A stretch of DNA of 64,000 bases from Nicotiana tabacum (Eukaryota; Streptophyta; Magnoliopsida; Solanales; Solanaceae), in NCBI RefSeq assembly GCF_000715075.1, contig NC_134082.1:191693948-191757947 (forward strand), read 5' to 3'. Made by a program: the position numbers and the translations under genes. Every line of letters starts with the position of its first letter. The stretch's first letter is position 1. A model generated the notes under the pieces. The model was not told the DNA's origin. It saw only the letters and a list, made by a program, of their open reading frames with translations, and made no database searches. This document shows, piece by piece, positions 12,001 to 24,255 of the stretch.

Positions 12001-12649
12001 CATATTCCAGAAATCCATGTCAATTGGAAAGGCGGTCAAGGGACAAGTATTGGTAGATCACCTTGCTGAAAATCTGGTGGGAGGAGCATACGAACCTTTG
12101 AAGATGTATTTTCCTGATAAAGAAGTATCATTTATAGGAAAAGACATTATCGAAGCATACAACGGTTGGAGGATGTTCTTTGTTGGAGCTGCAAATTTCA
12201 GAGGAGTGGGCATTGGAGTAGTTTTGGTATCAGAAATAGGTCAACGTTATCCGGTATCCGCTAAACTCAGATTTCCCTGCACCAACAACATAGCGGAGTA
12301 TGAAGTTTGCATAGTAGGGCTCAACATAGTAGTCGACATGAACATTCAGGAATTATTGGTAATCGGTGATTCAGATTTGCTTATGCACCAGGTACAAGGA
12401 GAGTGGGCCACCAAGAATTCCAAGATATTGCCATATCTGCACCATATGCAGGAATTGAGAAAAAGGTTCACAAAGATAGAATTCCGACATGTGCCCAGAA
12501 TTCAGAATGAGTTTGCCGATGCATTGGCCACCTTGTCATCTATGATACAACATCCAGATAAGAATTATATTGATCCCATTCCGGTGAAGATCCATAATCA
12601 GCCGGCATGTTGTGCTCATATTGAAGAAGAAACAGATGGAAAGCCTTGA
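12001..12649 (+). pseudogene. Archaeal-type second RNase H (aRH) of the Ogre-like element
   Basis: Tat-lineage elements carry an additional archaeal-type RNase H after the retroviral one. Here WRMFFVGAANFRGVGIGVVL marks its first strand; the catalytic Asp expected after FF is Val, so the domain would be inactive. The other acidic positions are readable: NNIAEYEVCIVG, VIGDSDLLMHQV and NEFADALATL. The reading frame 11855-12649 is open throughout, so loss here is by active-site change rather than by a stop. It ends before the integrase zinc-binding region. Confidence 0.85.
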
Positions 12650-12689
12650 TTCCATGACATTAGGGAATATTTGTCAAAGGGAGAATATT

Positions 12690-13882
12690 CGGAGCATGCA
12701 AACCACACTCAGAAATGCACACTCCGGAGATTGTCCAATCACTTCTTCCACAGCGGAGGAAACTTGTACAGGAGAACTCCTGATTTGGGTTTGCTAAGAT
12801 GTGTCGATGCAAAATAAGCTTCTAATCTGTTTGAGGACGTACATGCTGGGACCTGTTGCCCGCACATGAATGGATTTGTATTAGCTAAGAAGATACTTAG
12901 GGCCGGTTACTTTTGGATGACCATGGAAACAGATTGCATCCAATATGTCCGCAAATGCTTTTAATTCCAGGTGCATGCCGACATGATAAAAATGTCGCCA
13001 AACGAGCTCAATGCAACAAGCTCACCTTGGCCATTCGCCGCTTGGGGAATAGATGTTATTGTTTCGATTGAGCCCACTGCTTCAAAAGGACACATGTTTA
13101 TTCTGGTAGCCCACTGCTTCAGTAGAGGATGCATCCTACAAAGCTGTAACCAAGAAAATCGTCGCAGATTTCTTCAAGGATCGAATTGTTTGCCAATTCG
13201 GTGTTCCCGAATCCTTTGTTACTGATAATGCTGCCAATCTCAACAGTGATCTAATGAAGGCTATGTGTGAAACTTTCAAAATTAAGCACAAGAATTCCAC
13301 AGCCTACAGACCTTAGATGAATGGAGCTGGAGAAGCCGCCAACAAAAACATCAAGAAGATACTAAGGAAAATGGTAGAAAACCACAAACAATGGCATGAG
13401 AAGCTACATTTTGCTTTATTGGGATACCGCACTACAGTTCACACATCAATCAGGGCAACCTCCTACATGTTGGTTTATGGTACCAAGGCTGTCATCCCAG
13501 CCGAAAAAGAGATTCCTTCTTTGAGAGTTATACAGGAAGCTGAACTCAACGATGCAGAGTGGATAAGGAGTCGCTATAAACAATTGGCCCTCATCGATGG
13601 AAAGAGGATGAATGCAGTGTGTCACGGCCAATTTTATTAGAATAGAATGTCCAGAGCTTTCAACAAAAGGGTCAAACCGAGGCAGTTTGCACCAGGTCAG
13701 TTGGTGCTAAAGAAGATCTTCCCACATCAAGATGAAGCCAAAGGTAAATTCTCTCCCAATTGGCAAGGTCCATACATGGTTCACAGTGTGTTGATAGGGG
13801 GAGCACTCATACTTGCAGAAATGGATGGAGAAATCTAGCCAAAACCAATCAATCCAAACGTAGTCAAGAGATACTATGCTTA
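12690..13882 (+). pseudogene. Ogre/Tat integrase, decayed
   Basis: Integrase joins the cDNA to the genome. The HHCC zinc-binding N-terminus is spread over 12740-12965 with stops. The catalytic core begins near 13000 (SPWPFAAWGIDVIVSIEPTA; the first catalytic Asp is in WGIDV), shifts frame near 13125, and resumes at 13317 with MNGAGEAANKNIKKILRKM, which holds the region of the catalytic Glu, and ALLGYRTTVHTSIRATSYML. A stop splits it at 13638-13640. The C-terminal part (13647-13882) has PGQLVLKKIFPHQDEAKGKF, NWQGPYMV and an end VVKRYYA. Confidence 0.85.
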
Positions 13883-14010
13883 GATTATTTACATTTCCTT
13901 ATCTGATATAATTGAACTATGCTTGAACTGATTCCCGTTTAAGAGGTGATACGTAGGTAGCCTTATGGGTTCGGTCATATTATAATAAAATTTTCATTTC
14001 CCCCAAGATC

Positions 14011-14237
14011 AGAAACTGGGGTAGAATTTTGAGGAGGGTCCTCAAAAATTTGGAGCAAGTCCAGCTAACGCCAACAGGTGTTAGGCGGTCAGTAATCAGT
14101 TAAGAAACTAGGGCAAAATTTTGAGAAGAATTCTCAAAATTCCGAAGAGGGTTCAACAAGATTCATTATCCGCAAATAGCCGAAGGATCATCTACTCAAC
14201 TGGGGCAGAATTTTGAGGAAGACCCTCAAAAATCAAA
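14011..14237 (+). repeat. Diverged 92-bp tandem repeat with a palindromic core, 3 copies, in the Ogre 3' UTR
   Basis: The segment ACTGGGG(T/C)AGAATTTTGAGGA recurs with AATTTTGAG starting at 14025, 14117 and 14209, exactly 92 bp apart. Each core is an imperfect inverted repeat: TTTTGAGGA...TCCTCAAAA, TTTTGAGAA...TTCTCAAAA and TTTTGAGGAAGACCCTCAAAA. Flanks between cores have diverged strongly. Confidence 0.75.
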
Positions 14238-14620
14238 TAATAGAGAGCTGCAATGCCTTTGAGATGTGTTAGAGTCACCGGTTCTTCAAAAAATTACTTG
14301 ATATATCAATACGTTTCTAAAACAGCTCTATTTTATCAAAAATTGCATATTTTCGAAAACTCTATTTCCATAACATTCAGATATTACCTAGGGGAACTCA
14401 AAAGGGGCATTCAGAACGGAGCATAGCAAGGGCAGCGGACGAAACGCGAACCAACCTCCCCCTCACAGAACTTACAATTTTTCTTCGAACGCAGGCACAT
14501 CTGACGTAATGATAACATCCGCAAATACAGACACGCAGCAAGATTACTATCAATCAGGACATCAGACACCGAATGTATCTCCAACTAAGACATACACCAC
14601 TCTTATTTGCTACTTGCTCT

Positions 14621-15503
14621 CTGCATGAGGCTAATCCTTGCCTCTATACTTGCATGAGGCTAATCCCTGCCTCTACATCTGCATGAGGCTAATCCTTGCC
14701 TCCATATCTGCATGAGGCTAATCCTTGCCTCCCTATTTGCATGAGGCTAATCCCTGCCTCCGAATCTGCATGAGGCTAATCCCTGCCTTCACATTTGCAT
14801 GAGGCTAATCCTGCCTCCATATCTACATGAGGCTAATCCTTGCCTCCATATTTGCATGAGGCTAATCCCTGCCTCCATATTTGCATGAGGCTGATCCTTG
14901 CCTCCATATCTGTATGAGGCTAATCCCTACCTCCCTATCTTGCATGAGGCTAATCCTTGCCTCCCTATCTGCATGAATCTAATCCCTGCCTCCATATATG
15001 CATGAGGCTAATCCCTTCCTCCATATTTGCATGAGGCTAATCATTGCCTCCATACCTGCATGAGGCTAATCCTTGCCTCCATATTTGCATGAGGCTAATC
15101 CATGTCTCCCTATTTGCATGAGGCTAATCCTTGCCTCCACACCTACATGAGGCTAATCCCTGCCTCCACAGCTGCATGAGGCTAATCCTTGCCTCCACAC
15201 CTGCATGACGCTAATCCTTGCCTCCATACCTGCATGACGCTAATCCTTGCCTCCATATTTGTATGAGGCTAATCCTTGCCTCCATATCTGCATAAGGCTA
15301 ATCCCTGCCTCCATATATGCATGAGGCTAATCCTTGCCTCCATACCTACATGAGGCTAATCCTTGTCTCCATATTTGCATAAGGCTAATCCCTGCCTCCC
15401 TATTTGCATGAGGTTAATCCTTGCCTCCATACTTGCATGAGGCTAATCCTTGCCTCCCCATTTTGCATGAGGATAATCCTTGCCTCCCCATCTGCATGGG
15501 ACT
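14621..15503 (+). repeat. 29-bp minisatellite, about 30 copies, in the Ogre 3' UTR
   Basis: The unit is close to TGCATGAGGCTAATCCTTGC followed by CTCCATATC. Starts at 14622, 14651, 14680 and 14709 show a 29-bp step, and the array runs to about 15502 where TGCATGGGACTAAG breaks it. Copies differ mainly at CCTTG/CCCTG and at the last bases. It is tandem without spacers. Tandem arrays in the 3' UTR are common in Tat elements and can seed satellites. Confidence 0.95.
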
Positions 15504-16257
15504 AAGAGATGTCCCTCTTCGCACAAATATTGCTCTATTTCTAGTACTATCTACTAGCTTTTCAATCGAGTTAAGCTCTGCCCCTCATTTCACAAGACTA
15601 AGCGTTAACATCATTACTGCATATCATGGGCTGAAATATCGCTAATCTATCCGAAGGTGTCATAGTCTAAAAGGCATCATCCTCATAGCCGGAAGACACC
15701 ATGCCATGGCCTGAGGATCCCTTAATTTTGCATATCATTATTCAAAGGCGTCATAGTTCGGAGGCACCATCTTCATGACCCGAGAACATCATTTCACGGC
15801 ATGCGAATCTCTCATCAAGAAATTCATGGTCCAGGACGTCATGGTCTAAGGACATCATCCTTAACTGTCTAAAGACAACATTCATAGTCCAATGGGAACT
15901 TGCATCATGTTTAAATTTATGCATAGTATACGCTTGTATTGCTCCTAATTGCAGGTAAACCCGGCGAGCAACGGCTATCCCAGCAGGAGCGACCCACTCC
16001 AATTCTCCCAACCATAATCAAACCCGATCTCCCCAAAAACCGTTCATTCGCCCAACCCTAGATATCGCGTCTATTATTGTGATGATTTCACCGGTATGCT
16101 TCGCCGATGAATCCGAAATTACATACTGCCTGATTCCTGTAAAGCCAGGGATATGTAGGCAGCTCAAAAGCCAGGGTGCGGCCTAAATCTCTTTCACTGT
16201 TTCGCTCCGTCAAAATTGGCCATCATATCTTTACCCGACAACTCTTTCATCCTTTCC
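15504..16257 (+). other. Remaining 3' UTR of the Ogre-like element
   Basis: No coding potential. Between 15650 and 15900 a loose, diverged motif (GGCATCATC / AGGACATCATC / GGCACCATC with CATAGTC or CATGGTC) recurs, suggesting an old, decayed repeat array. Nothing else is visible. Confidence 0.5.
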
Positions 16258-16273
16258 GGGTAAAGAGGGTAGT
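16258..16273 (+). other. Polypurine tract
   Basis: CGGGTAAAGAGGGTAGT stands immediately before the 3' LTR start TGTTGATACCC at 16274. It is purine-rich and in the position where plus-strand priming takes place. It is interrupted by T, possibly by decay. Confidence 0.5.
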
Positions 16274-19200
16274 TGTTGATACCCAATTTTTTCCAAAAAT
16301 ATTTTAAATTTCATATATACCTTTAAAATCAGGCAATTGGTATTTTTCCCATAATTTTCCTATATTTTTATTAATTTATCCAGCATTTTATTTTCCAATA
16401 AATAATTACAAAATTACATCACAAATGATTTCAAAAGCATTTCTTGATTTAATTTATTACTTATGGTACTATTAAGACCAAATTATTCCATAATTAGCCA
16501 AATTAGCATCTTTTGGCTATAATTGCAATAACTTTGCAATTATAGCCCAAGCATATAATTTTGTACTATTTTTTTATCAGAAATTAGTCTTTTGTATTTT
16601 AAAATACTAAATAATCATTTTTTAAACTATTTTCTATGCATAAAACACATTCTTATAATTATTAGCTATTTTGTAACTTGTTTTAATTAATTTGAATTGG
16701 GTATTTAACAAATAGCCTAATTTGATTTCAATTCTAGCCTAAATTAAACCAGACCCAAACTTGATTAAATCAGCCCAATACCCCCAAGGCCTAATCCACT
16801 ATCCTACCCGACCCAATCCCTGTTTAATTTGGACCGTTGATCAATTTTGATCAACAGACCAGATCCATCCCTACCAAAATTAACCCTAAAGACTACCCCC
16901 TTTTCCCCTCTCATTTGCTCTCATTCTCTCAGTTGTTACATCTCTTATCTCTCTCTCAAAATCCTCTCTACTAAACCTAGCCCCCCTCACAGGTCATCGC
17001 TTTGCCAGTCATTATGGCGGTCTCACCACCCTCCCAGCCTCACGGCTCTCCCTCCTACGTCAGGTTTTACTGCCTTGAGGTCCTCAAAGGAACCAGAAGG
17101 CGGTTCACTCACCTCCCATGGTTTAATTTTCATGTCATTTTCCTACCGTTCATGGTTGTTCGAGTAAGATTCTAACATTTCCGGTTAAACCTGTGATTTT
17201 TGAGCCGATCCTCTCTCTTTGGGTTCTCTCTCTGAAACCCTGATTTTTACTCTTGATTTCTAAGATCTGTAACATGGTCTGAGTCTATTCGATTTGTCTT
17301 TACTATTTTCTTGAGGATTTCTCCGATTTCTTCTAAAACGACTCTTCGTCTTCAAATTAGGGTTTGTTGACCCCTTTTTGAAAACGGCTTTTCCTTCTGA
17401 TTTTAGCATTTTTCTATGATTTTCACCATGTTTAAATGTTTATTTTAGTTTTCTCCTTTTATACGAGTTATTATGTTAAAGCCTTAAGTTTCTTGGGTTT
17501 GGCCTGTGATTCTGAGTTCGTTTTGATAATGTGTTCAACTAATTTTTATGTTTCTGTGATTTTGTGATTTTTACCCTATGTTTACTTATTAGGGTTTTTG
17601 ATTATGATTATTCCTGCCTATTATGTGATTTTACCCTATTTTTTTCATCAATATTTCTGATTCTTCACTTCTCCTACCTGTATCATGTTTATTCTATTAA
17701 TTCAGAATATGCTCTCTACATGAATCCCTAATTTTTATATGATTTTTGCCCTACTCGGCTTCTTAGAGTTCTGATTTTGCTTACTATGTGCTTGTTCTCA
17801 TAAAGTTGTGCTAAATCAGTGCTATTTTCTACTTTTGAATCCTTGAGTCTTTGTGATTGATCCTTCACTGATTTCGCACGATACTCTCTACTGATTTTTA
17901 ACCTTGTAAAATATTTTCTGACCTTATTCTATGGTCAATTATGCTGTTAATTGATTTCTTAATTATTTTTCTTGATTGAAATATGCTGAACCTAGCCTCT
18001 ATTACATGTTGTGTACTTGTACTATGTTGAAAATATTTCCTTATTCGTTATGCTCAACCTTATACGACTTCCTTCCTTATTTGCCACATGTTTATTACCG
18101 TTTGAAGTTAACTCCCTAATTGAAGGGACTATTTACCTTGATTTTACAATGATTGATTCTGAGTCCCCATAATTACTGATGAACTTTGATTTTTGCCTTA
18201 TTTGATACCTGCTTTCAAACTATAAATACCTTGATCTTTCATTAGCACACACATGAACACATTGGTTCAAAAGCTCTCTGTCTCACACTCAAAACTTTCT
18301 GCTCTCTCTTTCTGTGTTACTTACTATTATTTTGAGTTAGCGGCTCAAGCCAAGGCTAACTATTGTGCTCTCCTGCCCCTTCACTTTTGTGTTTACTGTC
18401 TTCTTTACTGGTATGTCTTGATTTCAATTTAAGTCTTAAAAATAATATGTTTCTTTATCTCCTTCAGTTCATCATGTTCTTGATTTGTTTCTACCTCTGT
18501 TTCTGTCGTTCAACATGTAATTAATCTCTTTATGTTAGTTATATACTACCCCTTAGGATCAACATGTTTATCTTTTGTAGTTAATATGACTCGATCCCCT
18601 TTTATGTCTAACTGGTTTTAGTATGAATCTCTCTGTGGCAAAACAATTTATACCATAAAGTTATTTGGTTCTGTGTTAATTCTAAAGTTCATGTTGTACC
18701 CCAATCCCATGAACCCCTTAAGAGCTTCTGATGTTGTTTCTAAGTGGACATCTGCCTGTTATATGTTTACCATCATGTGCTATATGTGTCCCCAATCCCT
18801 ATCACCCCAGTGTGTAGGTTTGTTCCTTCTGTTTTGGTTCTGTGTCTTTAAGTATTGCTGAGTTGGTTTTGGCTGCATGTTTGATCTGTTGTTGTCTAAT
18901 CATGTAACTCTCTCTTTTCAAAGTTGTTTTACTGCATGACTCCCTCTTTTACTCCACAAAACTGTTTCAAACAAGTTTCTTTTAACACTATTTTCTTACT
19001 AAAACCCTTTCAAAACTATGTCAAGCACTCTCACTTTACTCTTAGATATTTAAATTCTGCCCATCTAATCTATAACTACTTAGGGATCCCTATAAGATCC
19101 CTCTGAACTCTGATACATTAGAGCTGGCCCTTCCACACTGCACTACTCAACTATGATTATGAAATCTGGGTATGAGCACTGTCCGGGATCCCTTGAGGTC

Positions 19201-20959
19201 CTTAGGGAACTCTTACACACCTGGATTATGTGAAAGGCTGTGAGGCAATCTGGTATTGGAAATTCTGGAAATCTGGGCCTATCTGTAGACTCCCTATAGT
19301 ATAACTTCTTATTTTTTCCTATCAACTTATGGAATTTATTCGACACTGGTTTGTAATAATTATTATAAACAGATGTTGGGGATGGCTAGTGAAAAGGGAA
19401 GGGTATCTACACATGTTATAGATATCAAAAGGTAGAAACTATGCTTTAGGTTTACATTCCCTATATGCGCAATAGAATTCATGTTTAGGACTAATACGTG
19501 CAAAGCATATCATGCATTATATACCATGCTCCCTAGGTTTTATGTATACTATTTTCGGCATTTCACTTTGACATTCTTATTATCACTTAGAGATCCTGTT
19601 TCTAGGATAAACGACACTAAATAAACTATTGCGCCTGCACACTTGAAATCATGCTCTACAATGTTGTCACCTTCTATGTATTTAGAAATCCTGCTTTAGG
19701 AAACTCTGCAATCATGCTATGCATTTAGAAATCCTGCTTTAGTAATCTTGCATATAAATCACTTTGTGTGCATATTAGATACCCTGTTTTAGGATATCGT
19801 TCACACCCGCTCAGAACTACACCTAGTTAAACTACTGATGCATGAAAAAGGGATATAAACAGTCTCACCCTATTTTTAAACAAATTGGTAATGATCCTGT
19901 ATTTTGTGACATCTAGAACGACATGATTAGGTAAAACAATTTATAACAGTTTTCTTTAATAATTCTGGTAACAACTGTGCACTGTCCCACGCCTAGGCAA
20001 GCCTTAGGTAACCAATATAAGTCTAAAAACTGCCTCTTTGTGTTTGTTGTTTAATGTTTAACAGGCTTAAAATCAGTAGGCAAACTGATGGGGCCCCTGC
20101 TTCTGAGTTATAAACCAATCTGCATATCTCTTATGTTCTGATACTCACCTAGACATCATGTCTTAGGATCCTATTTAATTAATACTGCCCTTGTTTGTGT
20201 TTGAGTCATGCTGTTTACATGCATTATCTGTGGAGGTGAACCTGAACCTCTTATCTGCTATTTCATGCTTTTATTTGTTGAAGTCCTATGTGTTCTTGTT
20301 TGTCGCCTTAGTATTTTCTCCTTTAAACCTAAGGGGTCTGTCTAGAACTGCCCATAGGTAGAGGTCCTAACTTCCTCCAGGACCATTAAGAAGGGATGGG
20401 TAACAATACACAATAGAGATCACTAACCAATACTCGCTTAAATAACCGCTAAGGGGTGGGAAGGGTAGATATGGATATGATGACTACGCGCTAATGTCAC
20501 GTGTTGCTCCTCATTGAGGAGTGTTTACCGCCCATTGCGTGGGGTGATCCTGTAGACTAACTAACCTAGGACCCCTCCTTTCCCAAATTCCTTTTGCTTA
20601 AAACTTTATTTTTTATATGTACACAACTTGTTCAAATCTTGTCTTATTATCTGAGTCATACAATGTCCAACATGCTTTATTTGCAATTATTTGTTTCAAC
20701 TATTTATTTGTTAAAGGACTAATTCATAAGTATAAGTTTGGTCGGGACCCACCGTTGTGGACCAAGAGGGGTGCCTAACACCTTCCCCTCAAGGTTATTT
20801 CAAGCGCTTATCCTAAATCTTTGGTAATGCAAACCAATCCAAGAGTTAATCGCTCTAGGGGCCCTAACGCACCATAATCCCAAAAGGAAATGAGTTATTA
20901 CTCCCATGAATGTCGAAACCCAGACTTCTCTCCGCGGAGGGAAAAAAGGGGGCGCGACA
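16274..20959 (+). repeat. 3' LTR of the Ogre-like element (4686 bp)
   Basis: Begins TGTTGATACCC and ends GCGACA. From 17562 it aligns with the 5' LTR, without the hAT insertion and with an extra deletion of about 33 bp near 20880. TATAAATA is at 18221-18228. Reading frames here are short and lack family signatures; none is called as a gene. Confidence 0.92.
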
Positions 20960-22905
20960 AACATGATAACAGAAATAGAGGCATAGCAGTTAAGGAGATA
21001 GCAAACAGGAAGGTGAAGATGAATGAAATCCAAGAGTCTAGCCTTGGCTTTCAGCCGGCTAGACAGTGCAGCAATTCAAAGAAATTTAAGTTGTGTAAGT
21101 GTGTAAGTAAGAGTTGTGTGTATCAGTGTGTGTGGGTGTTTTTCTCTGTTATTCCGTGTGTGTTCGCATGTATCTTTTCGTGTGTGTTCGTGTGTTTTAA
21201 AAATCAGAATGGTGAGGTTTATATAGCATTTAGCATAGTAGAACAAATAAGGCAAAGAAAATTAAAAGTTCATAAATAAGGTATGCAAATCAAATTAACC
21301 GATTAATTAGGGCTAGACCCAATCAATTAATACGATAGAATCTGGGAAATATCACTTAGATTCGGGAGAATCAATTAACCGGTAAGATTGAAGGTTAATA
21401 AGGTAAACAAATAAATCAGAGACCCTCTAGGGGTCGGTTAAAACAATCAAATCCCATAAATTAGGCTAGTAACATAATTAAGGTAAATAGTATCAATTAT
21501 GAGTCACAAATAAGGAGAATAAGTAAAATCGCAGAGAAATACCAATTTCAACATAAAAATATAATTTCGAACCCTAATTAGGCAAAATAAAATCAATTAA
21601 TCTCTGTTAATTGACAAAGCCAAAGAATAACGGGCAAATATCAGAACAAACAGTGAAATGATTAGAAACCCTAGGGATTAGAATATAGATATGAAAAATC
21701 AGACGAACAAGTAAAGAGAACCAGAGTTGAATACTTAAAAATTTTAAAACTTCTGCAGAAACGTAAAGAGATGAAACCCTAGTTTTAGAGGAACACTAAA
21801 ATCGGTTAATAATAAGAAAAACAGAAGATTTTTAAAGAGAAATATCATATAAAGTTAAAATCATCTCAGATCTACAAAGATCTGAACAGACTCGAGTAGA
21901 AAGAGACTAGGGTTTTGAAAAAATGGACCGGGGTGAGAAAAATCCAGTCTGGAACCAGAGGTTTAAAGCCATAAACATGAAGATAAACAACACTCACAAA
22001 CATAGAGATGAACACAGGCCGGTTCATCGAAAAATGAAGAGTTGAAGCCAAGTCTGTGTTGAATCTCTTCAAGATTCCATCAAACAACAGAGAAATCGAT
22101 TAGCCAGTAGAGATAGGAGGCTGGATGGGGCCTAAAATCAATGGGAAACCCCATGGATTGAAGGGTTTTCGGTGACGGCGGGCTAGGGTTAGGGGAGAGT
22201 TTGAGACAGAATAGAGGATGAGGGATTCAAGGGCGGCGGGGCGGAAGAAAATGATTAGGGTTAGGGTGTTAGGGGTTAATTAAAAAAGGAAAATGATCCT
22301 GGACCGTTGATCTTTTGAGATCAACGGCCAGGATTTGATCTGAGGGGTTGGACGGATTTAAAAATTGGGTCAGGGTATTGGGATATGATTTTAATTGGGC
22401 TGGGGTTAATAATTTGGGCTAAGGTTCGAATTTAAACCAAATTAAAAGAGGCTATTTGTTAAATACTCAATTAATTGATAAAATAATTTGTAAAAATAGT
22501 TAATAAATGATAAAAATAATTTTTTATGCATAAAATAATTAAAAATAATTGCTTAATATTATAGAAAATATAAAAGGTTATTTCTTGTGAAATAAGGTAA
22601 TTATGCACACATGGGCTATTATTACAAAGTTATTGCAGTTATAACCCTAACATGAATATATGGCTATTCATGAAATAATTAAAGCTTAGTATAAATATAA
22701 ATGATAAAATTAAGTAATAAATCATCATAAAATTATTTGTGATGCAATTAGTAATTATTTATATAATAAAAATGCAAAGACAAATTAATTAAAAATCCTT
22801 TAAAAACACATAAATTGTGGAAAAATATTAATAGATTCACATGCATTGTTTTGAAGATATACATGCATTTTTGAAAAAAATATAGGAAAAAATTGGGTAT
22901 CAACA
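20960..22905 (-). repeat. Inverted partial LTR of a related Ogre/Tat element (insertion target of the element at left)
   Basis: Read on the minus strand from 22905 it begins TGTTGATACCCAATTTTTTC, the same start as the LTR at 16274, and shares further blocks such as GGACCGTTGATC (plus 16831; minus about 22310). It is diverged enough to be another family or an older copy. It stops at 20960 exactly where the 3' LTR ends, so the 1-20959 element inserted into it; the rest should lie left of the window. Confidence 0.8.
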
Positions 22906-23011
22906 TACTCGATCAAATCATATGATTGTTATGTGTGTGTACACAATTTAGGACATTAAATATATAAAAATTGTAAATAACAATAATCTATAAGTGGTTG
23001 ACCATTTTGAC

Positions 23012-23378
23012 CACTAATACCGATCGATTTCGATCGGTAACTTCATAATTATTTTAAAAATAACTGACACTTGGCGAAAAAGATAAATTAAGATTTACGA
23101 CCGATATTGGTCGGTATTCTTTAAAAAATTTAATTAAATTTTTTTTGGTAGATAATATGCAAATCTGACCAAGTTTTGGTCAAAGATTAACCATTTTTCG
23201 ACCAACATCGGTCAAAATTTTCAAATGTGTCAGAAAGCAGTATTTCTTTACTGTGGGACTACATTTTCCGACCAATGGTGGTCGGTATATTTATGTGAAA
23301 TTTGTTATTTGACTTTTGCGATCAATTTACTTATTTTCCAACCGATTTCGGATGATTTTTGATAGTTTTCTGATAGTG
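23012..23378. mobile_element. CACTA-like transposon end or short derivative
   Basis: The segment is full of inverted copies of a GACCAATATTGGTC-type motif (about 23016-23050, 23100-23125, 23160-23220, 23265-23290) and closes with TAGTG at 23374-23378, whose complement reads CACTATCAGAAAAC. CACTA at 23012 could be the other end. Dense subterminal repeats and CACTA/TAGTG ends are typical of En/Spm elements. No matching 3-bp duplication is seen, so the boundaries are doubtful. Confidence 0.4.
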
Positions 23379-23955
23379 TGATAACATTATTAGGTCATTG
23401 ATGCATCACTTATTTGGGTTCCTAATTTACAACAGCCATCCGAAATGTAAAGTTTAAGGCTAAGGGTATATGTAGGAATGAAAATAGACTTGTCAAGTAT
23501 GAAATTCTTAACCATGTTTAGTCTGATCAAGTTCATGTTTGAAATTCTAACCTACGTACCATAAATTGAACCCTTTCTGGTTGTAGTGATTGAAAATGAC
23601 CCATTGATGCATGGTGCTATACGAAATTCAACAAAATGAATTTGCAAAGATCTACGTGGAAATCAACTTATGATTTAGAGGTCATCGTCAAATTTGGCAA
23701 GTTTCAGTCTTTTCTATTTGTGATCGGTATATAATAGACATGTAATTTGACTTGTTCTACAAAAGAACAACAGATCAGAGTTGTCAATGTCATGTTATTT
23801 TCAAATAGTTCTCCTTCATTGCAACATAGTCATTTCTAGATCTTCTGATTTCTTGCTTAATTACTACACTCTACAGATTTTAGGAACTTAATTTTACAAA
23901 GCTAATTAATAAACAAATTTCACGGAAATGCATGTAGAGAAACTAGAAATAAATA
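23379..23955. other. Intergenic, nothing recognised
   Basis: About 580 bp of AT-rich single-copy-looking sequence. I see no ORF with family resemblance, no RNA gene and no repeat. Confidence 0.5.
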
Positions 23956-24253
23956 CTCCCTCCGGTCCACAATAAGCAATCAATTTTTTTTTTATTTTGG
24001 TCCAAAATAATTGTCTATTTATATAATAATAAAAAAACTCAATTTGTTTTTCCAAAATTACCCTTATGTACATATCCCTAAAAAGTCATTTACTCCTCAT
24101 ATTTGAGAAGAGAAGTAATTGCTACTATATAACTATGGTGCAATATTTAATGAAGGGTAGTTTAGTCACACCAACTATTTTCGTCTAGAATTTAGTGTTT
24201 CCTTAATGGGTGTGCCCAAAGCAAATTGGTCACTTATTGTGGACCAGAGGGAA
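23956..24253. mobile_element. Stowaway-like (Tc1/mariner) MITE, 298 bp
   Basis: The left end CTCCCTCCGGTCCACAATAA and the right end TTATTGTGGACCAGAGGGA are inverted copies. TA flanks both sides (23954-23955 and 24254-24255). Ends starting CTCCCTCCG with a TA target duplication define Stowaway MITEs. It has no coding capacity. Confidence 0.85.
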
Positions 24254-24255
24254 TA

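Larger units (their letters stand above)
1..20959 (+). mobile_element. Ogre-like (Tat lineage) Ty3-gypsy retrotransposon, nearly complete, inactive
   Basis: Bases 1-722 plus 2827-5518 are repeated in the same orientation at 17562-20959, so two LTRs flank an internal region of about 10.8 kb. The 3' LTR starts TGTTGATACCC at 16274 and ends GCGACA at 20959 (4686 bp); base 1 aligns to 17562, so about 1.29 kb of the 5' LTR lies left of the window. LTRs over 4 kb, a PBS matching tRNA-Arg (TGGTGACTCTG), a separate segment upstream of gag, and a second archaeal-type RNase H before integrase are hallmarks of the Ogre/Tat group. All coding parts carry stops and frameshifts. The first 60 aligned LTR bases differ at 3 positions, all transitions, so the insertion is not recent. 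Lineage is inferred from these hallmarks. Confidence 0.9.

Noticed and set aside
14621..15503. CRISPR-like regular array
   Set aside because: Units follow one another without unique spacers and lie in a plant retroelement 3' UTR; it is a minisatellite.
20890..21279. 129-residue ORF with a hydrophobic, Cys/Val-rich stretch
   Set aside because: It crosses the junction between the 3' LTR and the inverted LTR and follows from a GTGTGT-rich run.
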